Assembly (NCBI GenBank): GCA_947038135.1
Contig: CAMQVM010000017.1
Location: 1-14,036, forward strand
Length of the DNA stretch: 14,036 nucleotides
Source of the DNA: an uncultured Rikenellaceae bacterium
Lineage (GTDB): Bacteria > Bacteroidota > Bacteroidia > Bacteroidales > Rikenellaceae
Direction: 5' to 3'
The position numbers and the translations under genes were made by a program. Under the pieces are notes generated by a model. It ran no database searches, had not been told where the DNA came from, and was given only the letters and a program-made list of their open reading frames with translations. Positions within the stretch are counted from its first letter, which is position 1, and each line of letters opens with the position of its first letter. This document shows positions 8,083 to 14,036 of this stretch, piece after piece.

Positions 8083-8172
8083 TACCTAGTACCTGTAGTA
8101 TCACCCGGTTTTGCATATTAAAATATCTCTTGTTTATACCTTTGTAAAACTTCGAAAAATACATTTCTTATT

Positions 8173-8201
8173 TTGATTTAGTAATATACTAAATTAATTT
8201 T
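8173..8201 (+). terminator. AT-rich hairpin after trkH
   Basis: TTGATTTAGTA (8173-8183) pairs with TACTAAATTAA (8187-8197) around loop ATA, one G-T wobble, followed by TTTT (8198-8201). It lies about 90 bases past the trkH stop. The stem has only one G-C pair, so it would be weak as a terminator. Confidence 0.4.
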
Positions 8202-8511
8202 ATATCCTGTCTTTAGTCTCTTTGTCAACAGTCTCCTCCTATTTGGATGTTTCTCAATTTTGCAATGGTCTCTATTTCTTAATTTTCAACGTTCTCCTAT
8301 AGCTTGTAATTTTCTTATATTGCAACCACCTCAATTAACACGAATAAGATAAATAGCAAGTTTATTTAAAATATTATTGTAGTTTTAGATAACTTGATTT
8401 TTGTGTTATACAACTTATAATACTGTAATCACTTTGTTAACTTGTCCTACCAGTGAATTTTAACCCCTATGTGTCATTACCATAAATTTTATTTATTGGA
8501 TAATTATGAGG

Positions 8512-8538
8512 TTGTTTTATTTTTTATAAGTATATTTG
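8512..8538 (+). promoter_or_regulatory. Candidate promoter for the PIF1-like helicase
   Basis: TATATTTG (8531-8538) is a full match to the -7 box, but the nearest TTG (8512-8514) is 16 bases upstream, closer than usual. It would give a leader of about 120 bases. An alternative is TTTCTTTG (8616-8623) with TTG (8595-8597) 18 bases before it, giving a leader of about 38 bases. Confidence 0.35.
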
Positions 8539-8667
8539 TATATTATTTAAAGGATTAGGCTATTTTTAGTAATTAATGGTTTATTGTTGCAAAATTGGTT
8601 AGTCGCTTTTATCTCTTTCTTTGAATTATAGACATTAAAATTATTCTATTATAATAACAAGTATATA

Positions 8668-10728
8668 ATGAAAAATAATAACACTGATAATTTCACCGTT
8701 GATGGAGTGAAATTAGATACAGACAATAAAGAATTCAATTACGCCTTTAGTTTCATTAATGATACAGACAGATTAGTTTATTTAACTGGAAAGGCAGGAA
8801 CTGGAAAGACCACTTTTTTGAAATATCTAAAGAATAATATAGGTAAGAATATTGTTATTTTGGCTCCTACAGGAGTTGCTGCTATTAATGCAGGAGGAGA
8901 GACCATACACAGTTTTTTTCAGTTAGAATTAGGTCCGTATGCATATAATGATAAACGTTTGCGTACACGGGTCGATTATAATGATAGTAATATGAGTACT
9001 GTTTATAACAATTTTAAATTTGGTGAGGGTAAAGTGAAATTAATTAAGAGTATGGAAATCCTTGTTATTGATGAAATTTCTATGGTTAGATGTGATACAC
9101 TAGATGTCATTGATTCATTACTAAGAACATTTCGAAATAACAATAAGATATTTGGCGGAGTGCAAGTTCTGCTTATAGGCGATGCTTTTCAGTTACCTCC
9201 AATTGCCCAGTCTGATGTTTGGAGTATTTTAAGTAAATATTATAATAGTCCGTTCTTCTTTGATTCAAAAGTTGTGCAAAAGCATAAACTTATGCATATA
9301 GAACTAAAGAAAATATACAGGCAAAAAGAGCAAAATTTTATTGATCTATTAAATAGAGTCAGGATTAATCAAATGTCAGACAATGATTTAAAGCTTCTTA
9401 ACTCAAGATACATCCCTAATTTCAAGCCTAGAGAAGATGAGCATTATATAATATTAGCCACTCACAATAAGAAGGTTAAATATGCAAATGATACAGAATT
9501 AGATAAGTTAACAACTTCTGTCGAAACATTTAATGCGACTATCACTGGAGAGTTTCCAGATAATTTGTTTCCTACTGATAAAGTGCTTAATTTGAAAGAA
9601 GGAGCGCAAGTTATGTTCATCAAAAACATTAAAACGGGCGTGTATAATGGCAAAATGGGCAAAGTAATTAACATTGAAGGTGATATAATTAGTGTAAAAG
9701 TTATCATAGAAAATGAACCACTAATTGTAGTAGTTGAGTTGGAAACTTGGGAAAATATAAAATATTCATGGAATGATGAAATTAAAGAAATTGAAGCAGA
9801 TGTCAGAGGATCATTTGTTCAATATCCAATAAAATTAGCTTGGGCAATTACGGTTCATAAAAGTCAAGGGCTGACATTCGAGAAAGTTATTGCAGATGTA
9901 GGTTCATCTTGGGATTCGGGACAAGCTTATGTAGCATTGAGTAGATGTACTGCATTCAATGGGTTAGTTCTGAATACTATAATTCCTATGAGTGCAATAA
10001 TTGTAGATAAAAATGTCATGGGTTTTTCTCGGACAGAAACTTCTGAAAAGAATATCATTCAAGAGTTGAAAGCTGGAAAAGCCGACAGGTATTACTCCTT
10101 AGCAATAAATAATTTTTATATGAACAACTTCAGTGATTCATATAATAGTTTTATTTCTGCAATTAAGTATCGAAATGATATTGAACTTGATTCCTTTAAA
10201 CGCTTTTTTATAACAAACTTGAATAAATTGGCTTCTTATAAATATAAATATATAAAAGCATTGGAGTTCATAGGATCGTTGAATGTTGAATTAAAATCAA
10301 AAAATGATGTTGTGATTTCTTCTGAAGTAGAAGTAGGTAATGTGAAAGAACTTATAGAAAAAACTAAACTGTTAAATAAGTCTCTAAGCATTAAAATACT
10401 AGAACTTTCAGAGGAAAGTAAGAGGTTAAACTATGTGATAAGAGAGAACAATAATATAAATGATGATTACTTAAGAAAAATATCTGTTCTAAACATTAGT
10501 GATAAATTTAAGTCATTAGGTATAAATAAACTCAAAGAAGAAAATAAGAGATTAAATGATGTTTTAATAAGCCAAAATAATATAATTAAAGGTTATATAA
10601 GTAGAATATCTATTCTAAATGAAAGTAATGATATCATGTCTTGCGATATAAATGCTCTTAGATCTAATGTAAAACAGTTAAGAAATATTAAATGGTATCA
10701 AAAGTTATTCGGAAAAGGTCGTATTTAA
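8668..10728 (+). CDS. PIF1-like SF1B helicase with TPR-like/coiled-coil tail
   Basis: A 686-residue predicted ATP-dependent DNA helicase. Superfamily 1B motifs are complete: motif I GKAGTGKT (41-48), Ia APTGVAAINAGGETIHS (66-82), II IDEIS (134-138), III GDAFQLPP (171-178), IV-like YRQ (217-219), V TVHKSQGLTF (395-404) and VI AYVALSRC (420-427). PIF1-family helicases unwind DNA 5' to 3' at replication forks, structured DNA or displaced strands; the substrate here is unknown. After the core, about 465-545 has an aromatic/Ala helical pattern reminiscent of TPRs (YYSLAINNFYMNNFSDSYNSF). Residues 560-675 are charged and coiled-coil-like with a 42-residue near-repeat (EESKRLN at 582, EENKRLN at 624, each followed by a Y-x-x-I-S-x-L-N segment). 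The gene is AT-rich, uses many ATA and AAT codons compared with valS or lon, and stands alone. Related helicases of about 700 residues are common in Bacteroidales. I do not know a specific role. Confidence 0.9.
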   Translation: MKNNNTDNFTVDGVKLDTDNKEFNYAFSFINDTDRLVYLTGKAGTGKTTFLKYLKNNIGKNIVILAPTGVAAINAGGETIHSFFQLELGPYAYNDKRLRTRVDYNDSNMSTVYNNFKFGEGKVKLIKSMEILVIDEISMVRCDTLDVIDSLLRTFRNNNKIFGGVQVLLIGDAFQLPPIAQSDVWSILSKYYNSPFFFDSKVVQKHKLMHIELKKIYRQKEQNFIDLLNRVRINQMSDNDLKLLNSRYIPNFKPREDEHYIILATHNKKVKYANDTELDKLTTSVETFNATITGEFPDNLFPTDKVLNLKEGAQVMFIKNIKTGVYNGKMGKVINIEGDIISVKVIIENEPLIVVVELETWENIKYSWNDEIKEIEADVRGSFVQYPIKLAWAITVHKSQGLTFEKVIADVGSSWDSGQAYVALSRCTAFNGLVLNTIIPMSAIIVDKNVMGFSRTETSEKNIIQELKAGKADRYYSLAINNFYMNNFSDSYNSFISAIKYRNDIELDSFKRFFITNLNKLASYKYKYIKALEFIGSLNVELKSKNDVVISSEVEVGNVKELIEKTKLLNKSLSIKILELSEESKRLNYVIRENNNINDDYLRKISVLNISDKFKSLGINKLKEENKRLNDVLISQNNIIKGYISRISILNESNDIMSCDINALRSNVKQLRNIKWYQKLFGKGRI

Positions 10729-11078
10729 ATTCACTATGAGGAGATTGAAAAATATGGCTACGCCCTTGTGTTTTGAGAAATAAGCGCAGTTTCGGTATGT
10801 TTTTTTTATAAGGATGGTGTTGCAAAACCACAAAACAACAAATCCAAGCATGAGGAGCTAATTGATAAATCGATGTCATTTAAAGAATTGATTATTAGGG
10901 TATAATAAGCATATTTTAGTACGTGACTGAATTCAAATTATAGAAATCAGTCAGCAGTTTGCAATTTTTCAATGTTCTCATAAGATGTATTTTGTCCATT
11001 CATAAATTATATCTTTATTCTGTGAGGTTTCCTGTTTTTATACTGTCAATTAACACTATAGTGTCTATGATGATTACT
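10729..11078. other. 350-base non-coding region after the helicase
   Basis: No convincing gene. In the helicase's own frame, past its TAA, 15 open codons run to a TGA at 10774-10776 and then 42 more (10777-10902) to a TAA at 10903-10905, possibly remnant coding sequence. A 7-bp inverted repeat, TGACTGA (10924-10930) / TCAGTCA (10947-10953), could end the helicase transcript but has only a modest T stretch. TTGCAA occurs at 10820 and 10959, and TTTTCAATGTTCTC at 10966-10979 resembles 8283-8296. A 12-base palindrome, ACACTATAGTGT (11053-11064), lies just after the beta-lactamase stop. Confidence 0.45.
10924..10953 (+). terminator. Possible weak terminator after the helicase
   Basis: TGACTGA and TCAGTCA form a perfect 7-bp stem around a 16-base loop. 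TTT and then TTTTT occur about 5 and 12 bases after the stem. It is the only stem of this quality downstream of the gene. Confidence 0.3.
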
Positions 11079-11957
11079 TCAAATATTCATAAAGTACTCT
11101 TCGAATATAGCCTCAGCTATATCTGAAATAATATCATAATTCACCTCAGACACCTCATGTGAATTTGTAAGAAATATCGCAAATGCAATGGCTTTGCCGT
11201 TTGGTAGGATTATTATGCCTATGTCATTTGTAGCAATTGACACACCATCTTTATATCCCGAACTGCCAGTTTTGTTCCCTACTAGCACCGATTCAGGGAG
11301 CTTTTTTCTGAATGATCCTGTTTTTGAGTTGGTCATTATCTGCCATAATTCGTGGTGCATAGCAGATGATAAGATCTCCTTTTTATGTATTTGTTTCAGT
11401 AGGTTAATTGCTCCGTTTGGTGTAATCCAGTTTCTATACATATTACTCCACTGGCTGTTCAGCTCTAGCTCATTTACTTCGATATTAATGCTATCTATAC
11501 CAATGTCTTTGAAGTAATCATTAATGCATTGTGCACCCCCTAGCATATCTATTATTATGTCGCAGCCATTGTTGTCGCTCTTTGCAATAGTGTAATCTAA
11601 TAGCTGAAGTAGTGTTAGTGATGCTCCTCCTGGGTGCTCTTTCTGTATCGGGCTCCAAGTATTTAGGTGTAATTTCTCTTTGGTTATGTCGGTATATTGT
11701 GTAAGCTTAAATTCTCCCTTGTCAACTTTGTTAAGTGCAGCTATGCCAACAGGAAGTTTTAAAATACTTTGCATAGGGAACCTTCTATCTCCCTCTAAAG
11801 TTACTGTTGTATTTGTTGAAAAGTCGTGTATGCTAACACCTATTTCAACCCTCTTGTCTTTTGTAATTTCTTCTATTTTATCTAATATTGTAACCTCTTG
11901 TCCATATCCTATTTTACATATAATTGATAAAATAGAGATAATTATATATTTTTTCAT
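11079..11957 (-). CDS. bla: Class A serine beta-lactamase (subclass A2-like)
   Basis: A 292-residue secreted enzyme expected to hydrolyse beta-lactams in the periplasm. The N-terminus (MKKYIIISILSIICKIGYGQ) is a signal peptide, probably cut near residue 19-20. The active site is complete: SILK at 64-67 (Ser70 and Lys73 in standard numbering), SDN at 127-129 (130-132), omega-loop NELELN at 162-167 with Glu163 as the Glu166 equivalent and Asn167 as the Asn170 equivalent, and KTG at 229-231 (234-236). The Ser64-Ser127 spacing is three residues longer than in TEM-type enzymes, and the TWSPIQKEHPGGASLTLLQLLDYT region resembles the CepA/CblA/CfxA/PER branch (subclass A2) common in Bacteroidales. 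I cannot say how close it is to any named enzyme or which drugs it hydrolyses. No convincing promoter was seen in the 46 bases to the upstream glycosyltransferase gene, so it may be read from that gene's promoter. Confidence 0.92.
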   Translation of the reverse strand: MKKYIIISILSIICKIGYGQEVTILDKIEEITKDKRVEIGVSIHDFSTNTTVTLEGDRRFPMQSILKLPVGIAALNKVDKGEFKLTQYTDITKEKLHLNTWSPIQKEHPGGASLTLLQLLDYTIAKSDNNGCDIIIDMLGGAQCINDYFKDIGIDSINIEVNELELNSQWSNMYRNWITPNGAINLLKQIHKKEILSSAMHHELWQIMTNSKTGSFRKKLPESVLVGNKTGSSGYKDGVSIATNDIGIIILPNGKAIAFAIFLTNSHEVSEVNYDIISDIAEAIFEEYFMNI

Positions 11958-12003
11958 AATGTTGTGTTTGCTTTATTGAACGACTTTTCAGCACCTAATC
12001 TTA

Positions 12004-12993
12004 CTACTTTCTGAAAAAATTCTTCAACCAAACCCAAATCAAAAGCGGGTTCATTATAGCACGTGTAGTAGGTTTTAATCCTTGTTTCTTCTCTCTTAAC
12101 ATGGGTAATGAGCTATAAAAAGCAATGTGAGCCTTAAATATAGATCTGAAGAATGAGAATTTGCCTAGCAAAAGATATCCAGCAGCCACCGCACCATCAA
12201 AACACATTCTAGTAAAAATGACAGAAACCATCTCTATGCCATATAAATTTTTATAGAGCATATATAAACTATTCCTAAAGTTCAAAAATAGCTTAAAAGG
12301 CGATCCGTTATCAAGTGTAGCACCACCTAAATGATAAACGGTTGATTGTGGGTTGCATAAAACTTTATAACCTCTGTTTTTGGCTCTCCAGCAGAGATCA
12401 ATCTCCTCCATGTGGGCAAAAAACTCCTCATCTAAGCCGCCTAGCTCTTCATAAAGCTCTCTGCGAACAAGCATAGCTGCCCCAGTAGCCCAAAATACCT
12501 CTTGCGCTTCACCATCATACTGCCCAACATCTTTTTCAACTTTAGACAATACTCTTCCTCGGCAATATGGAAGCCCTAATACATCAAGATATCCACCTGC
12601 CGCACCTGCATATTCAAACACTGTTTTATCTCTATCAGATAGCACTTTAGGCATCACTGCAGCAATATCATTTGATGCAGATATTGTGGCGAGCAGAGGT
12701 TGAAGATACCTTCGTGTAACCTCTACATCTGAGTTAAGCAGTAAAACATATTTAGAACTTAGTGTTGCTATGGCTCGGTTATACCCGCCAGTGAAACCGT
12801 AGTTTTGGTCGAGCTGAATCACCCTTACAGATGGAAACTCATCGTGCAACATTTTCACAGAGGCATCGGTAGATCCGTTGTCAGCCACCACCACCTCACA
12901 CCCCTCTGCATCAGAGTGTTCAACCACTGATGGGAGATAACGGCGCATTATTTTTTCGCCATTCCAATTTAATATAACAATAGATACAATCAT
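12004..12993 (-). CDS. Family 2 glycosyltransferase (rhamnosyltransferase-like)
   Basis: A 329-residue GT-A fold glycosyltransferase. The N-terminal nucleotide-sugar-binding half begins VSIVILNWNGEK, with Asp38 in VVADNGSTD and a DxD-like NSDVEV at 87-92. GAAML (171-175), then FFAHMEEIDLCWRAKNRGY (191-209) with a likely catalytic base in EEID, then VYHLGGATL (219-227) are typical of the GT2 branch that includes O-antigen rhamnosyltransferases. The C-terminal 80 residues have hydrophobic or amphipathic stretches (about 255-277 and 314-325) that could hold it to the inner membrane. The likely role is adding a sugar to a cell-surface polysaccharide or lipid-linked glycan; donor and acceptor are unknown. 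It is not within a polysaccharide cluster here. The ATG at 12993 lies about 17 bases after a good minus-strand -7 box. Confidence 0.9.
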   Translation of the reverse strand: MIVSIVILNWNGEKIMRRYLPSVVEHSDAEGCEVVVADNGSTDASVKMLHDEFPSVRVIQLDQNYGFTGGYNRAIATLSSKYVLLLNSDVEVTRRYLQPLLATISASNDIAAVMPKVLSDRDKTVFEYAGAAGGYLDVLGLPYCRGRVLSKVEKDVGQYDGEAQEVFWATGAAMLVRRELYEELGGLDEEFFAHMEEIDLCWRAKNRGYKVLCNPQSTVYHLGGATLDNGSPFKLFLNFRNSLYMLYKNLYGIEMVSVIFTRMCFDGAVAAGYLLLGKFSFFRSIFKAHIAFYSSLPMLREKKQGLKPTTRAIMNPLLIWVWLKNFFRK

Positions 12994-12999
12994 TTTTCG

Positions 13000-13007
13000 T
13001 AACTTTG
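13000..13007 (+). promoter_or_regulatory. -7 box for the AlkD-like gene
   Basis: TAACTTTG fully matches TAnnTTTG. Transcription would start near 13014, about 44 bases before the ATG at 13058. No clear -33 TTTG lies upstream, where the sequence is already the start of the divergent glycosyltransferase gene. Confidence 0.5.
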
Positions 13008-13009
13008 TA

Positions 13010-13017
13010 CAAAGGTA
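13010..13017 (-). promoter_or_regulatory. -7 box for the glycosyltransferase gene
   Basis: The minus strand reads TACCTTTG (13017-13010), a full match to TAnnTTTG, giving a leader of roughly 10 bases. No TTTG is seen at the -33 distance. It overlaps the plus-strand -7 box in the palindrome CTTTGTACAAAG (13003-13014). Confidence 0.5.
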
Positions 13018-13057
13018 ACAATAAATATAGTATAATTAAACATCTAAATATATAAAA

Positions 13058-13678
13058 ATGAAATATGAAGAGATAAAATCTATGTTGATGACTGAGTTTC
13101 GACGTGAGATGAACGGTGCAGTAGTAGATGCAATGAAGGCATATAGTAGTGGTGAAGCGATGCTGTCGTATGGAGTTTCGACACCTACAATAAAAAGCAT
13201 TTGCGCCAAGACCAGCAAAGATAACGATTTTGCCAAATATATATTCAATACCAAAGTAAGAGAGCTAAAACTCTCTGCAATATTCCTAGCTGAGAGCGAA
13301 AAGGTCGATTGTGAGCAGGTAGAAACATGGGGTGTAGAGGGGCAAAACGATGAAGTATGTATGCACCTTTCAGCGCTTATTGCCACAACTCCACTAGCCG
13401 ATCATTACTTTGAAAAGTGGATCACAACAACAACCCCACAATATGTAAAATGTGCATTATTGATCGCTGGTCACAAAATAAGAGCAGGTAAAGAGGTATT
13501 AAATTGTAAAGGGTTGATTATATTAAATTTAGATAAATGTGATGGATTTACACTTAATAGCTACATATCATTAATAAGCAGAGTCGCTTTAAGTGATAAT
13601 TTATTTAAAGAAAAGGTGTTAAACATGGTATCTGAAAGTACGAATAAACACGTTCAAGAGCTAAAGAGCTATATATAA
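13058..13678 (+). CDS. AlkD-like DNA alkylation repair protein (HEAT-like)
   Basis: A 206-residue all-helical cytoplasmic protein without signal peptide or membrane segment. The segment MLSYGVSTPTIKSICAKTSKD (35-55) matches the (F/Y)GV-x-x-P-x-(I/L)(R/K)-x-(I/L) signature of AlkD-family glycosylases, and VRELKLSAIFLAES (67-80) matches the next helix; both fit a superhelix of HEAT-like repeats that holds damaged DNA. The protein is shorter than Bacillus cereus AlkD (about 237 residues). The region around WGVEGQNDEVCMHLSAL (91-107) lies where the AlkD cleft aspartate and tryptophan would be, but I cannot align them with confidence, so glycosylase activity is uncertain. It is divergent from the glycosyltransferase gene with 64 bases between starts, and the DEAD-box gene follows with its own promoter. 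The start has no Shine-Dalgarno but an A-rich leader, usual for this group. Confidence 0.7.
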   Translation: MKYEEIKSMLMTEFRREMNGAVVDAMKAYSSGEAMLSYGVSTPTIKSICAKTSKDNDFAKYIFNTKVRELKLSAIFLAESEKVDCEQVETWGVEGQNDEVCMHLSALIATTPLADHYFEKWITTTTPQYVKCALLIAGHKIRAGKEVLNCKGLIILNLDKCDGFTLNSYISLISRVALSDNLFKEKVLNMVSESTNKHVQELKSYI

Positions 13679-13689
13679 GGTATATTTAT

Positions 13690-13720
13690 TTTGTAGTTAC
13701 ATATATTTAAACTACATTTG
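13690..13720 (+). promoter_or_regulatory. Promoter of the DEAD-box helicase gene
   Basis: TTTG (13690-13693), exactly 19 bases, then TACATTTG (13713-13720), a full consensus match. Predicted leader is about 15 bases. An inverted repeat, GTAGTT (13693-13698) / AACTAC (13710-13715), spans the spacer and touches both boxes. Confidence 0.75.
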
Positions 13721-13741
13721 TAACATATTTATATATATTGA

Positions 13742-14036
13742 ATGACCGAATTAGAAGATTTTAAGGCATTAGGATTGTCACAGCAGACATTAGATGCCAT
13801 TCACGCAAAGGGATTTGAAACCCCTTCTCCGGTACAGCGATTGACAATTCCTGTATTGCTAGCGAACATGAACGATATTATCGCTCAAGCTCAAACAGGA
13901 ACAGGTAAAACAGCAGCCTATGGTCTGCCGATCCTGGAACAGGTGAGCAAGTCAGAAACATTAGCCCCTCAGGCATTGGTATTAGTACCAACAAGAGAGT
14001 TGGCTCTTCAGGTAACTGACGAATTGAACTCTTTCA
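13742..14036 (+). CDS. DEAD-box ATP-dependent RNA helicase (5' part)
   Basis: Partial gene cut by the right window edge; the first 98 codons are present. Visible motifs: conserved Phe7 and Q motif GFETPSPVQ (24-32), motif I AQTGTGKT (50-57) and motif Ia PTRELAL (83-89). These define the DEAD-box family (CsdA/DeaD- or RhlE-like), which remodels RNA during ribosome assembly, decay or cold adaptation. DEAD itself, SAT and the C-terminal domain lie beyond the window, so the subfamily cannot be fixed. The ATG at 13742 is placed by the promoter about 20 bases upstream and by the normal distance to the Q motif. Confidence 0.95.
   Translation, partial: MTELEDFKALGLSQQTLDAIHAKGFETPSPVQRLTIPVLLANMNDIIAQAQTGTGKTAAYGLPILEQVSKSETLAPQALVLVPTRELALQVTDELNSF

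Larger units (their letters stand above)
8083..8667. other. 585-base non-coding region between trkH and helicase
   Basis: No credible gene on either strand. It begins with a short tandem repeat (TAGTACC twice, about 8081-8094), then a plus-strand -7-like box TACCTTTG (8137-8144), then the AT hairpin at 8173-8201. From about 8210 to 8335 the plus strand is pyrimidine-rich and contains a degenerate motif of the form TTTT(G)CAAYnnTCTCC four times (starting about 8221, 8258, 8283 and 8318). TTGCAA palindromes occur at 8260, 8320 and 8587. The rest is AT-rich without other structure that I can support. Confidence 0.5.

Noticed and set aside
8210..8340. Short repeated motifs read as a CRISPR array
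   Set aside because: The units are degenerate and unevenly spaced (roughly 24 to 46 bases), without identical repeats or spacers, and no cas gene is nearby.
10688..10879. A 63-codon minus-strand frame at the end of the helicase gene
   Set aside because: It overlaps the helicase 3' end and has no promoter, no leader features and no recognisable domain.
11053..11064. ACACTATAGTGT palindrome as the beta-lactamase terminator
   Set aside because: A 4-bp stem with a TATA loop and no following T run on the minus strand is too weak to call a terminator.
11188..11979. Plus-strand open frames opposite the beta-lactamase (11188-11517 and 11680-11979)
   Set aside because: The minus-strand gene has every class A catalytic motif; the plus-strand translations are patternless mirror frames.
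13036..13386. A 116-codon minus-strand frame opposite the AlkD-like gene
   Set aside because: It is covered by the AlkD-like gene, which has the family signature and a promoter; the antisense frame has neither.

Overview
The window looks like chromosomal DNA from a low-GC member of the Bacteroidales (Bacteroidota). The sequence shows a string of promoters of the Bacteroidota sigma-ABfr type (TTTG about 19 bases before TAnnTTTG), almost no Shine-Dalgarno sequences before starts, a NigD-like lipoprotein, a subclass A2-like class A beta-lactamase and a PIF1-like helicase of the kind common in this order. I cannot name genus or species. The content is mostly housekeeping; no phage, IS, CRISPR array, rRNA or tRNA gene was seen.

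Layout. 52-2682 (-) is a complete valS (valyl-tRNA synthetase). It is divergent, across a 495-base intergenic region, from lon (3178-5610, +), which is followed after 16 bases by a gene for a NigD-like lipoprotein (5627-6349); these two look like one operon ending at a strong hairpin (6377-6412). A dyad-rich 290-base region with a near-perfect promoter leads to a TrkH-type potassium transporter gene (6640-8082). A 585-base AT-rich non-coding stretch precedes a PIF1-like helicase gene (8668-10728, +) with a repeat-containing C-terminal tail. After a further 350 non-coding bases, a secreted class A beta-lactamase gene (11079-11957, -) lies 46 bases behind a family 2 glycosyltransferase gene (12004-12993, -). 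That pair diverges from an AlkD-like DNA alkylation repair gene (13058-13678, +). The window ends inside a DEAD-box RNA helicase gene (13742 to edge, +).

How the genes relate. Most units are independent single genes or pairs: translation (valS), protein quality control plus an envelope lipoprotein (lon operon), K+ uptake (trkH, with no trkA in view), DNA/RNA transactions (helicases, AlkD-like protein) and envelope/antibiotic functions (glycosyltransferase, beta-lactamase). The helicase gene and its flanks look the most accessory: AT-rich, isolated, and bordered on both sides by degenerate TTGCAA / TTTTCAAYGTTCTC motifs.

The best second-look items are: a 45-base element, 40/45 identical, found in the sense direction after both valS and the lon operon, with conservation running past the hairpin; the helicase cassette with its flanking motifs and 42-residue tail repeats; and the pair of divergent -7 boxes overlapping in a 12-base palindrome at 13003-13014. 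I found no clear evidence of a wholly new system.
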